Assembly (NCBI GenBank): GCA_038040485.1
Contig: JBBPIE010000010.1
Span: 124,001 to 188,000, forward strand
From: Onstottus_B arcticum
GTDB lineage: Bacteria; Acidobacteriota; Blastocatellia; UBA7656
Length of the DNA: 64,000 bases
Reading direction: 5' to 3'
A program made the translations under genes and the position numbers. Positions 54,017-61,739 of this stretch are shown piece after piece (position 1 is the first letter of the stretch; every line of letters begins with the position of its first letter). Below the pieces are notes generated by a model, which worked only from the letters and a program-made list of their open reading frames with translations, was not told the origin of the DNA and searched no databases.

Positions 54017-54631
54017 TTAGCGAGACAGCCGCCTCAGCGAGCGTCTCAGGACCGCTTCGATCGTCCGATCGCCTTCTTCGCGAATCGCGTCCGAGACCGC
54101 GCGCTCAGCCATCGCCTTCGGATACCCGAGCGCCATCAGCGCGGCAACCGTGTCATCGCGAATCACAGGTCCGCTCGGGGCGTCACCTCGAGCGAGCACG
54201 GGCTCAGCTTCGCGTTCGGCAGCCGCCAACGCAGCCAGCTTATCGCGCAGCTCGACAACAACCCGCTCCGCTGTCTTGCGGCCGACCCCGGGCATCGCCG
54301 TCAATCGCGCAAGATCGTTGCTGGTGATAGCCAGGATCAACTCGGCGGCCGGCATACCCGAGAGCATCGTGATCGCGAGCTTCGGACCTACGCCGCTCAC
54401 GCTGGTTAGCTTCGAGAAGAGCTCTTTCTCCCGTATAGTCCAAAACCCGAATAGCTGGATCAGGTCTTCTCGAACGTGGGTGTGAATCTTGAGCGACACC
54501 TGTGTACCGGGCTCGCCCAACTCGTAGAAAGTCGAGACGGGAATCGTAGCTTCATAGCCGACTCCGCCGACGTCGATGATGACCGAATTCGGTTGTTTGT
54601 GAATGAGCTTGCCAGATAGCTGAGCGATCAA
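54017..54631 (-). CDS. ruvA: Holliday junction branch-migration protein RuvA
   Basis: RuvA binds four-way junctions and loads RuvB. The 204-residue protein has the OB-fold N-terminus (MIAQLSGKLIHKQPNSVIIDVGGVGYEA), the two helix-hairpin-helix motifs (LTSVSGVGPKLAITML and LTAMPGVGRKTAERVVVEL), the acidic-pin loop, and the C-terminal domain III (DTVAALMALGYPKAMAERAVSDA). Length and motifs are normal. ruvB and ruvC are not in the window. A tandem-arm palindrome lies right upstream of the start. Confidence 0.95.
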   Translation of the reverse strand: MIAQLSGKLIHKQPNSVIIDVGGVGYEATIPVSTFYELGEPGTQVSLKIHTHVREDLIQLFGFWTIREKELFSKLTSVSGVGPKLAITMLSGMPAAELILAITSNDLARLTAMPGVGRKTAERVVVELRDKLAALAAAEREAEPVLARGDAPSGPVIRDDTVAALMALGYPKAMAERAVSDAIREEGDRTIEAVLRRSLRRLSR

Positions 54632-54657
54632 ATCTAAGCCCCCGTTTGCAGTTTAGC

Positions 54658-54834
54658 CAGTAGTCCGTAGTCAGTAGTCAGTAGTCAGTAGTCCGTAGTC
54701 CGTGGTTCGTAGGCAGAGTTCATATTGCCGTGAAACGCCGTTTCTGTCTACGGACTACTGACCACGGACTGCTGACTACGGACTACTGACTACGGACTAC
54801 TGACTACGGACTACGGACTACTGACTACGGACTC
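54658..54834. repeat. Tandem-arm palindrome built of GTAGTCCGTAGTC words
   Basis: The left arm at about 54658-54715 has GTCCGTAGTCAGTAG words; the right arm at about 54745-54834 has CTACGGACTACTGA words. It is the longest such element here and uses the same repeat word as 22366-22477. It lies between divergent ruvA and the hydrolase gene. Confidence 0.85.
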
Positions 54835-54851
54835 CTAATCCATAAGAACTA

Positions 54852-54879
54852 TTGCAATATCAGCCGCTTCTTGTATACT
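54852..54879 (+). promoter_or_regulatory. Promoter of the membrane-anchored hydrolase gene
   Basis: TTGCAA at 54852-54857, a 16-base spacer and TATACT at 54874-54879. The start codon (54964) is about 78 bases beyond the predicted start site. Confidence 0.45.
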
Positions 54880-54963
54880 CGGCCCTGTCGCATTTGATCC
54901 GTGACCTTCCGCAAAACTCCCCCATGCCCCTGCCGATTCACCTCCCCTGAGTGGTCTGAAGCT

Positions 54964-55965
54964 ATGCTTATCTCAAAGAAGAAGCGGACGGCGTTCAAGC
55001 GCGTTTTTTGGGTCTTTATCCCCGCAGTTCTGGTGCTGGTAGTCGGCGTGGGCGCGCTGGATTTTTACCTTGTCCATCGAATGACTCATCCGGCTCGCAC
55101 GCAGCTTTACGGCTCGCCGCGCGACTTTCAGGTCATCCTGCAACGACCGATGTGGTTCGACGAGAAGTGGAAGAACTTAGACTCGACTCAATCGGCCGGT
55201 TGGTTCTTGAGCCGCGGCAAACCCGGACCCGTCGTCATCCTGAGCCACGGGTACGGTTCGAACCGCTCGGAGTTGCTCACGCTCGCGTTCGAGCTTTGGA
55301 AGGCCGGATATCACGTCTTGCTTTACGATATGCGCGGCCACGGCGAGAGTCCGGTCAAGTGGTCCGGGCTCGGCTCTTACGAGAAAGACGATCTGCTTTC
55401 GGCGATCAAGTTTCTGAAGACCAAGAAGACCGAAGGGGGCCAGGAGCTGCTCGACGGGCGAGTTGGGCTCTACGGCGTCGATATGGGAGGCTACATCTCG
55501 CTGGTGGCTTCGTCCCAAGACCCGATGGTCAAGGCCGTTGCGGTTGACTCGGTTTATCCGGACATGAAGCGCTTCATCAATCACCGGCTCAAGACTTTTA
55601 TCGGCACCGACAGTTCAACCGCCAACCGGTTTGTCGACTCTCACTGGACAAGCGATCTCACCGATTTGGCGCTGCAGCTTTACCTGCTCCGCCGCGAAGA
55701 CTCAGCGCCGGCTGCGGAGTCTGTCGCCGCGGTGAACGCTTCAAAACTCTTTCTGACCGCAAAAGACACCGGCGCGTTCGAAGCGCTCACTCATGATCTA
55801 TATCTCCAGGCGAAGGCTCCCAAAGCGCTGGTCGAGGTCGAGCACTCGCGAAAGGATCGCCTTTACGACACGGCCTCTTCAGACTACGACGCGCGCATCG
55901 TAGCCTTCTTCCGAGAGGCGCTTCCGGTAGCAGAAAAGATCGGGCCGATCGCTCGCGCGAAGTAG
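54964..55965 (+). CDS. Membrane-anchored alpha/beta-hydrolase-fold protein with Asp at the nucleophile site
   Basis: The start is ATG 54964 (MLISKKKRTAFKRV); GTG 54901 is possible. The 333-residue protein has one N-terminal membrane helix (VFWVFIPAVLVLVVGVGAL), so the domain faces the periplasm. The fold marks are VVILSHGYGSNRSELLTLA (oxyanion), VLLYDMRGHGESP, the elbow GRVGLYGVDMGGYISL near residue 175 and a late VEVEHSRKD. The elbow reads GVDMGG, where serine hydrolases have GVSMGG. Asp could act as in epoxide hydrolases or the domain could be non-catalytic. The stop codon is inside a palindrome arm. Confidence 0.8.
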   Translation: MLISKKKRTAFKRVFWVFIPAVLVLVVGVGALDFYLVHRMTHPARTQLYGSPRDFQVILQRPMWFDEKWKNLDSTQSAGWFLSRGKPGPVVILSHGYGSNRSELLTLAFELWKAGYHVLLYDMRGHGESPVKWSGLGSYEKDDLLSAIKFLKTKKTEGGQELLDGRVGLYGVDMGGYISLVASSQDPMVKAVAVDSVYPDMKRFINHRLKTFIGTDSSTANRFVDSHWTSDLTDLALQLYLLRREDSAPAAESVAAVNASKLFLTAKDTGAFEALTHDLYLQAKAPKALVEVEHSRKDRLYDTASSDYDARIVAFFREALPVAEKIGPIARAK

Positions 55966-56128
55966 CATAGACTTTAGTCTGTGTCGCAAGTGGTGGGAGA
56001 GCAATAAGCTATGCAAGTCGAAGCACTGCGTTTTCGCCTCCTACTGGTTCCTTCTTGTCGCGCCACCTCAAGATCAATGCAACGTTCTCAACACTAGGCG
56101 GGCAGGCACAGACTAAAGTCTATGCTAC
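55962..56128. repeat. Inverted REP-like pair spanning the stops of two convergent genes
   Basis: The left arm 55962-55983 (GTAGCATAGACTTTAGTCTG..) is the exact reverse complement of 56107-56128. Each arm is GTAG followed by its own hairpin CATAGACT-TT-AGTCTGTG... The left arm includes the hydrolase stop codon, and the right arm includes the glycosyltransferase stop. The 123-base space between holds no gene. Confidence 0.8.
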
Positions 56129-57864
56129 TTCCTAAGCGCAACTCTGTACGCAAAGGTCTTCCCCTGTTCTCCGATCAACTCAGCCGTCAGCAGAGGATAG
56201 CCCTCTAGCTCGTCCCGCCAATCCTCGCCAGTTATCACGACCAGAGTTCGTTCGTTTTCCAGCGCCACGACCAGCGTCTCTTCGCTCAGCGCATTCAGCA
56301 CATCAAACTCACCCACTCCGCAGACGACCCGGCCTTCGGCATAGAAAACAGGCGCGTACTCACTCTTGATAAAGAACGCAATGCGCTCGTCCGGCCGAAG
56401 CTGCGCCGCACTCTCGAGCGAGAAGGATTTCAATGTCGCTCTCTCGGTCAGCGCCCCGGACAGCAACACCACCGCGCTTACGACAAGGGTCGCCATCACC
56501 GCCGCCGTGCCGATGACCAGAGCTCGAGGCCGCTTCGCTGCCAGAAAGAGCGCTGTCGCCGCAGCCGCCGCCGCCGGCAAACCACTCAACACCATCCGCC
56601 ATCCGGTCACGCCACTCAATTGACGCTCAGTGTAGACAACGAAACCGGCGCTTATCGCTACAAGCGAGAACGCGGTTATCCAGGCTGCCGCTGCCAGTCG
56701 CACCTGGCGTTCACCCCTCCGGAAGCGCTCGACTTCAACGCCTGCGATGATCGCCAGCGCCGGGAAGATCGGCAGGATGTACCCGGGCAGCTTCGACACA
56801 GAGAGCGAGAAGAAAACCAGCGGCCACGCAACCCAGACCCACGCAAGCGCGAGTATCGAGTCTTCGGCTTTGACTCGCGGTCTCAAGGCGCGCAGGCGAG
56901 CCACCGCCGGCACCATAAAGAACGCCCACGGCAAGACTCCAGCAAGCGCCACAATAGGAAAGAAGTAGGCTGGTTGAGGATGGTGGTAGATGTTCGTCAG
57001 ATACCTTTGGAAGTGTTGCTTGACAAAGAACTCGTCCACGAATGCCCAACCGTGCCTCACCGTCACCGGCACATACCAAATCGACACGACGCCAAGGAAG
57101 ACAGCGAGCCCCGTGACACATCCGCGCCAGTCGATCAACTTCAGCTCGCCGGTAATCGCCAGGTAGATGCCCAGCACAGGCACGATCACAATTATGCCGA
57201 TTAGCCCTTTCGCCAGCACCGCAAAACCCGCCGCCACCCACAAGACCATCCAGCACACCTTCCGCGCGCGGCCGCTCGCGGTTGTCCACAGGTAGCCCGA
57301 AAGCAACGCGATCGTTACTGCTGCCGTCAGCAACATATCCGGCGTCGCAGCTCGCGCGTAGCCGATAAACAACGCGCTCGTAGCCAGCAGCAATGCCGCG
57401 ACTACCGCAAGGCGCGCGAACCCTGCGCGGCTCAATGCCCACCAAAGCGATAACACCGTCAGCGTCGCAGCTAGCGCCGATGGCAGCCGGGCCGCATACT
57501 CGTTCACACCCAACAACTGGTAAGACGCTGCCGCCAGCCAGTAAAGCAGCGCCGGCTTTTCCAGCCACAGACACCCGCACAGGCGAGGTGAGATGTAATC
57601 GCCACTGACGAACATCTCGCGCGCAACTTCCGCATATCGCGGCTCATCGGGACCTAACAACGCGACACGGCCCAAGCCAAAAAAGAAGATGACGCCGCAA
57701 AGGGCGAGGAGAAAAAGGAGAATCGGGTATGCGTGCTTGGCAGCGGCTGGTTGTTCCACTATGCTTTCTGCTTCGTTGAGACTTGGGGGTTCCTGTTGAT
57801 CCGTCGACGACGCGCAACGCTCGCGAGAATGGTCGTTCTGGGAGCGCGGGCGTCCCGCCCGCAT
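56125..57864 (-). CDS. Family 39 (ArnT/PMT-like) membrane glycosyltransferase
   Basis: The 579-residue protein has about 12 helices. The first large loop has the catalytic GPDEPRYAEVAREM (Asp-Glu after the first helix), then LWLEKPALLYWLAAASYQLLG, both typical of ArnT and dolichyl-phosphate-mannose-type transferases. It should transfer a sugar from a polyprenyl phosphate to lipid A, protein or another acceptor in the periplasm. The N-terminal MRAGRPRSQN is read from a hairpin repeat (57838-57863), so the true start is probably further in, perhaps after residue 30. A C-terminal soluble part ends near the stop. Confidence 0.87.
   Translation of the reverse strand: MRAGRPRSQNDHSRERCASSTDQQEPPSLNEAESIVEQPAAAKHAYPILLFLLALCGVIFFFGLGRVALLGPDEPRYAEVAREMFVSGDYISPRLCGCLWLEKPALLYWLAAASYQLLGVNEYAARLPSALAATLTVLSLWWALSRAGFARLAVVAALLLATSALFIGYARAATPDMLLTAAVTIALLSGYLWTTASGRARKVCWMVLWVAAGFAVLAKGLIGIIVIVPVLGIYLAITGELKLIDWRGCVTGLAVFLGVVSIWYVPVTVRHGWAFVDEFFVKQHFQRYLTNIYHHPQPAYFFPIVALAGVLPWAFFMVPAVARLRALRPRVKAEDSILALAWVWVAWPLVFFSLSVSKLPGYILPIFPALAIIAGVEVERFRRGERQVRLAAAAWITAFSLVAISAGFVVYTERQLSGVTGWRMVLSGLPAAAAAATALFLAAKRPRALVIGTAAVMATLVVSAVVLLSGALTERATLKSFSLESAAQLRPDERIAFFIKSEYAPVFYAEGRVVCGVGEFDVLNALSEETLVVALENERTLVVITGEDWRDELEGYPLLTAELIGEQGKTFAYRVALRK
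57838..57863. repeat. GGGAGCGCGGGCG hairpin repeat copy
   Basis: This word, CTGGGAGCGCGGGCG then TCCCGCCCGC, matches the left arm of 20849-20922 except that the central G/C pair is swapped on both sides of the stem. It overlaps the annotated start of the GT39 gene. Confidence 0.7.
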
Positions 57865-57943
57865 TGATCAATCAGTGTAGGTAGCGGCAAAGAGAGGGTC
57901 AAGGCGCGAGTCGAGCGCCTTTGGAGTTTGAGGAGCAACGCGA

Positions 57944-58915
57944 ATGATCAGGGTCGCAGTAGCCGGGGCCGGACACTTCGGGAAAGAGCACGCGCGCATC
58001 TATGCAGACTCGGCCGGAGCGAGACTCGTCGCTGTCTGTGACGTCAACGCGTCGACCGGCACTGCGGTTGCCGAGCGCTACGGCGCGGAATTCGTTTCAG
58101 ACTACCGCGAGCTGATCGGAAGAGTGGATGCGGTAAGCATCGCCGTTCCGACCGTCTCGCATTGCGCGATCGCTTGTGAACTTCTCGAAGCGGGTATATC
58201 CGCCCTGATCGAGAAGCCAATCTCGCAGACCCTCGACGAGGCGGACGCGATCATTGCGGCTGCTAAGCGCGGGCGCGCTGTGGTTCAAGTCGGGCATCTC
58301 GAACGCTTCAACCCGGCTGTCGCGGCTACGTCCGGCATTGTGACCCGGCCCCTCTTCTTCGAAGCTCATCGCCTGAGCGTCTTCACCCCGCGAAGCCTGG
58401 ACATTGACGTCGTGATGGACTTGATGATCCACGACATCGACGTCGTGCTGTCGTTCGTCGATAGCAACGTGCTGGAAGTTCGCGCAGCCGGTGTGCCCAT
58501 ACTCACGCCGAAAGTGGACATCGCCAACGCGCGTATCGAGTTTGAGAATGGCTGCGTGGCTAACTTGACCGCGAGCCGTGTCTCCGGCGAACGCGTTCGA
58601 AAGCTGCGTTTCTTCCAACCGCACCAGTACGTGTCGATTGACTACTCGGCGCAAGAAGCCTCCGTAGTCTCCGTGAAACCCGGCGCATCAGGCAAGCTGA
58701 TGTTCGACAACCGCTCGCTTCCGGTCGAGCGAGACGAACCGCTAAAGCTGGAAATCGAATCGTTCATTCGGGCCGTCGAAGGCGCACCGGTTCGAGTGAC
58801 GGGAGAAGACGCCCGCCGCGCGCTGGCGCTCGCCGTAGAGATTACCAACAAGATTCGCGAGCATGCGGGCCGCGCAGGCATAGATGCCAATTCAGGGATA
58901 CCGCGTCTGGCTTGA
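57944..58915 (+). CDS. Gfo/Idh/MocA-family NAD-dependent oxidoreductase
   Basis: The 323-residue protein has an N-terminal Rossmann fold (MIRVAVAGAGHFGKEHARIY), the SIAVPTVSHCAIACELLEAG strand-helix, the EKPI motif in ALIEKPISQTLDEAD with the catalytic Lys near residue 92, and DLMIHDIDVVLSFVD with the active-site His-Asp region. It resembles UDP-N-acetylglucosamine 3-dehydrogenase-like members that act in lipid A amino-sugar synthesis, but closely related sugar oxidoreductases exist. The context (hicBA next, GT39 upstream on the other strand) does not fix the substrate. Confidence 0.88.
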   Translation: MIRVAVAGAGHFGKEHARIYADSAGARLVAVCDVNASTGTAVAERYGAEFVSDYRELIGRVDAVSIAVPTVSHCAIACELLEAGISALIEKPISQTLDEADAIIAAAKRGRAVVQVGHLERFNPAVAATSGIVTRPLFFEAHRLSVFTPRSLDIDVVMDLMIHDIDVVLSFVDSNVLEVRAAGVPILTPKVDIANARIEFENGCVANLTASRVSGERVRKLRFFQPHQYVSIDYSAQEASVVSVKPGASGKLMFDNRSLPVERDEPLKLEIESFIRAVEGAPVRVTGEDARRALALAVEITNKIREHAGRAGIDANSGIPRLA

Positions 58916-58961
58916 TGCAGCATTCGAGTTTCGGGCAGTATTCGACCAGAGGAACAGAAAG

Positions 58962-59177
58962 ATGATCTTTCACGTCACACTGGAACACGCTGAGGATGGC
59001 TGGATCGTGGCGGAATGCCCTGCACTCCCGGGCTGCGTCTCTCAAGGGCGCGATGAAGCGGAAGCGCTTGAAAACATCAAAGAAGCCATCACTGCATGGC
59101 TTTGGGCCGAAGACCAGAAGGCTGTTTCTGGGCTCAAAGGCAAAAGAAACCAAAGGCCCATCGTCGTCGCGGTCTAG
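58962..59177 (+). CDS. hicB: HicB-family antitoxin
   Basis: The 71-residue protein (start ATG 58962, GAGG upstream) is MIFHVTLEHAEDGWIVAECP, ALPGCVSQGRDEAEALENIK, EAITAWLWAE, the usual HicB partial RNase-H-fold antitoxin. The longer frame from 58884 reads through the end of the preceding gene. It lies upstream of hicA, three bases apart, so the order is antitoxin first. HicB proteins neutralise HicA and repress the operon; a C-terminal DNA-binding part is missing here. Confidence 0.88.
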   Translation: MIFHVTLEHAEDGWIVAECPALPGCVSQGRDEAEALENIKEAITAWLWAEDQKAVSGLKGKRNQRPIVVAV

Positions 59178-59180
59178 CGA

Positions 59181-59402
59181 ATGGGGAAGCTCGCCAACAT
59201 TTCTGGCAAAGAAGCGGCGAAAGCTTTCCGAAAGGCTGGCTGGCAACCAATCGGCCAAGTTGGAAGCCACTTGGTGTTGGTGAAGCCCGGCATTCGCGTA
59301 AACCTTTCAATCCCTCAACACAAAGAACTATCACTCGGAACGCTTCGCGCTTTGATCCGCAATGCGGGTCTAAGCGTTGACGAATTCCTCAGGCTACTCT
59401 GA
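59181..59402 (+). CDS. hicA: HicA-family mRNA interferase toxin
   Basis: The 73-residue protein has the dsRBD-like HicA fold: VSGKEAAKAFRKAGW-like start (here ISGKEAAKAFRKAGWQPIGQ), the catalytic His in GSHLVLVKPG near residue 29, then the strand RVNLSIPQHKELSLGTLRAL and IRNAGLSVDEFLRLL. It cleaves mRNA when free of HicB. The catalytic His is present, so it should be active. The start codon is three bases after the hicB stop. Confidence 0.9.
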   Translation: MGKLANISGKEAAKAFRKAGWQPIGQVGSHLVLVKPGIRVNLSIPQHKELSLGTLRALIRNAGLSVDEFLRLL

Positions 59403-59413
59403 GACCAAGATCA

Positions 59414-61228
59414 ATGCCAAACCGAACAATCTCACGCATCCTGAACCTCATCCTTGCGATCGGCGTTGTGCTGGCGGTCGCGCCAGCGGCAGCCGCCCAG
59501 AAGCGCAAGCCGTTTCACATCGACTACACCGTAGCCGTCGCTAGCACCGAGGATCATCTCTTTCGCGTCACAGCAGATGTTCGGAACATCAGCGAGCCGC
59601 GCCTCGAGCTTTCGTTGCCGACCTGGACCCCTGGCTGGTACACCGTCGAAAACTATTTCAAAAACATCCTGCGCTTTGTTGTGACGGACTCAAAGGGCGC
59701 GCGGCTTCAACCTGTGATGACTCGCAAGCAGACGTGGCTCATCAAAACACTGGGGCTCGATCGGATCAAAGTCGAATTCGACTATCGAGCCGACGTGCTC
59801 GCGCTCAATCAAGCCAAAATCACCAAAGACTTCGCATTCTTCACCGGAACCGAACTCTTCTTGATGGCCGCGAACCATCGCAACGCGCCGAGCACCGTTC
59901 GCTTCGAAGCCCCACCCGGTTGGCGGATCGCCTCAGCGCTCAAACAGATGGACGCGACGACATTCTACGCTCCGGATTACGACACGCTGGTTGACTCCCC
60001 GACTGAGATGGGCAACTTTGATCTGACCGAGTTCGAAGTAGAAAAAAAGCCGCACTACCTGGTCACCAGTCCCGCCGGCGCGTTCTCGAAAGACAAAGCG
60101 GCGAAGTTTGTTGAGATGCTTGCGAAGGTTGCGAAAGCCAACAGCGCGATGTTCGGCGGCCTCCCGTATGAGAAGTACGTCTACTTTTACTTTTTTGCGC
60201 GGGCCGAATCGAATGCCGCCGGCGCGCTCGAGCACAACAACTCGTTCGTGGCGTTCGCGCCGCCGGGCCAGTACGCCACGCCCGAGATGATCATAGGCAC
60301 GGCGTCGCACGAGTTCTTCCATCTGTGGAACGTAAAGCGAATCCGACCCGCCGAGATGTGGCCCTACGACTATTCACGCGAGAACGAAACGCCGCTGTTA
60401 TGGGTGTCCGAAGGATTCACCAACTATTACGGCAACGTCGCCCTTTACCGCGCCGGCTTGAGCACTCGCCAGCAGTTTCTCGAAAGCGTAGGGGGCGCGA
60501 TGGGGGGAGTCGAAGGAAACGAAGCTCGCGCATACATCTCACCTGCGAACTCTTCGGCCTCGACCTGGGTTGGCTACGACACGCCGGTCGCGTTTGGAAT
60601 TTCATACTACACGCAGGGTCAGAATCTCGGCGCGCTCCTGGACCTTTCGATCATTCACGATTCGGGTGGGGCGTCGAGGCTCGACGATGTGATGCGCGCG
60701 CTGTATCGGGACTTCTATCGAAAGGGTAGGGGCTTCACGACTGAAGACATGGTTGGCATAATCAACCGGCTGACGAAACGCGACTATCACGCCTTCTATC
60801 GCAAGTACGTCTGGGGCGTGGAAGTGCCCGCTTACGAAACGATCCTCGGCTACGCCGGCTACGAGGTCGAGACGTCTGCGCAAAAGAGCTACGACGTTGG
60901 CTTCAGCGTGGAGAACACACCCGATGGTCCGATGATCGGGCGGGTCTTTCGGAACAGCCCGGCTTCGCGAGTCGGACTCCGCTCTGGCGATCAGCTTGTG
61001 TCAATCGACGGCTATGATCTCAAGACAGACCCTCCGAAAGCGATGGCTCGCCTTGGGGAACGAATCGGTCAGTCGGTGAAGCTCGCGTTCAAGCGCGACG
61101 GCCGGGATCAGGTTGTGGATTTGCCTGTGGATGCGGAGACCGAGTCGGGCCATCGCCTTGTCGAGATAGCCAAACCAACACCGGATCAACTGAAGGTGCG
61201 GGAAGCGTGGCTGAAGGTTGGCAGGTAG
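59414..61228 (+). CDS. M61-family metallopeptidase (glycyl aminopeptidase type) with PDZ domain
   Basis: The 604-residue protein has a signal peptide (ILNLILAIGVVLAVAPAAAAQ). An N-terminal beta domain (about 30-190) precedes the peptidase domain with the zinc motif GTASHEFFHLWNVKRIRP near residue 298 and the downstream Glu in LWVSEGFTNYYGN near 340. A PDZ domain ends the protein (about 500-580; GRVFRNSPASRVGLRSGDQLVSIDGY). It should act as an aminopeptidase in the periplasm or outside. The zinc ligands are intact. It starts 11 bases after hicA and may share its transcript. Confidence 0.92.
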   Translation: MPNRTISRILNLILAIGVVLAVAPAAAAQKRKPFHIDYTVAVASTEDHLFRVTADVRNISEPRLELSLPTWTPGWYTVENYFKNILRFVVTDSKGARLQPVMTRKQTWLIKTLGLDRIKVEFDYRADVLALNQAKITKDFAFFTGTELFLMAANHRNAPSTVRFEAPPGWRIASALKQMDATTFYAPDYDTLVDSPTEMGNFDLTEFEVEKKPHYLVTSPAGAFSKDKAAKFVEMLAKVAKANSAMFGGLPYEKYVYFYFFARAESNAAGALEHNNSFVAFAPPGQYATPEMIIGTASHEFFHLWNVKRIRPAEMWPYDYSRENETPLLWVSEGFTNYYGNVALYRAGLSTRQQFLESVGGAMGGVEGNEARAYISPANSSASTWVGYDTPVAFGISYYTQGQNLGALLDLSIIHDSGGASRLDDVMRALYRDFYRKGRGFTTEDMVGIINRLTKRDYHAFYRKYVWGVEVPAYETILGYAGYEVETSAQKSYDVGFSVENTPDGPMIGRVFRNSPASRVGLRSGDQLVSIDGYDLKTDPPKAMARLGERIGQSVKLAFKRDGRDQVVDLPVDAETESGHRLVEIAKPTPDQLKVREAWLKVGR

Positions 61229-61232
61229 GCTT

Positions 61233-61301
61233 CTACGGGCTGCGGCGAGCGCTGGTGCTGGCGGGAAGCGAGGCCGATTGGTGAAAGGCAACGATCCTCA
61301 T
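61233..61301 (-). pseudogene. Truncated YoeB/Txe-like toxin remnant
   Basis: A 22-codon frame starts with ATG 61301, overlapping the TGA of the upstream antitoxin by ATGA, the usual arrangement of this toxin-antitoxin type. It begins MRIVAFHQSA, as YoeB/Txe-like RNases do, and then runs into SLPASTSARRSP and a stop. The catalytic C-terminal part is missing, so the toxin cannot work. Confidence 0.5.
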
Positions 61302-61522
61302 TGAAACTGCTCTTGGTCTGGGACGACGATGTTCCGATTCTGTTCGACATCGGCGACAGCCTCGACCAGGCGCGCACGGTTCGCGGGCGACCTCAACAGA
61401 TAAGCGGTTTCGTCGCGTTCATAGACCACTATTTCAATCTCCTTGTGCTTGAAAGTTGTTCTCAGGCCTTCAAGGAAATCTTCGTTCAGGTCGTCAGCGT
61501 TTACTTGGTAAATAGTCTGCAT
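61298..61522 (-). CDS. Orphan antitoxin (YefM/Phd-like partner of a lost toxin)
   Basis: The 74-residue protein reads MQTIYQVNADDLNEDFLEGL, then FKHKEIEIVVYERDETAYLL and SPANRARLVEAVADVEQ. This pattern is that of small antitoxins usually placed before Txe/YoeB-type toxins. It is intact. The toxin after it is cut to a remnant, so the antitoxin may persist as a solitary regulator or an anti-addiction factor against related toxins. It converges on the M61 peptidase gene. Confidence 0.75.
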   Translation of the reverse strand: MQTIYQVNADDLNEDFLEGLRTTFKHKEIEIVVYERDETAYLLRSPANRARLVEAVADVEQNRNIVVPDQEQFQ

Positions 61523-61639
61523 GATTCTCTCCCGGCGTTTTCCCGCCGGCCCGATTATAACTCAATTCGTGCAATGCTTCGTAGGACTTCTGTCTCAATA
61601 ACGATTGAAACAAGAGCCGCCAATCCACAGAGTTCGGGA

Positions 61640-61739
61640 ACGAGACGTTCATCAAGGGGACTCTGGCCTTAGACTTGGTCTCGTTGAGCAGCACGAGCCG
61701 CTCGGGCTCCTGACAAGGAAGCGGTCTGATCACGTTTGG
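61640..61739 (-). pseudogene. Fragment of an ADOP-type (FtsX/MacB) ABC permease
   Basis: The frame reads NVIRPLPCQEPERLVLLNET then ARVPLMNVSFPNSVDWRLL, matching the start of the periplasmic domain of acidobacterial duplicated orphan permeases (RPLPY-x-x-P-x-RLV, VSYPN-x-x-DW). Only about 30 codons are left, the rest reading into unrelated sequence. It lies between the antitoxin and the Ntn-like gene. Confidence 0.55.

Noticed and set aside
54658..54834. Possible CRISPR array or iteron-type origin
   Set aside because: The words form a palindrome with complementary arms and no spacers; there are no DnaA boxes or rep gene. ruvA is next to it only by chance, as the same word occurs at 22366.
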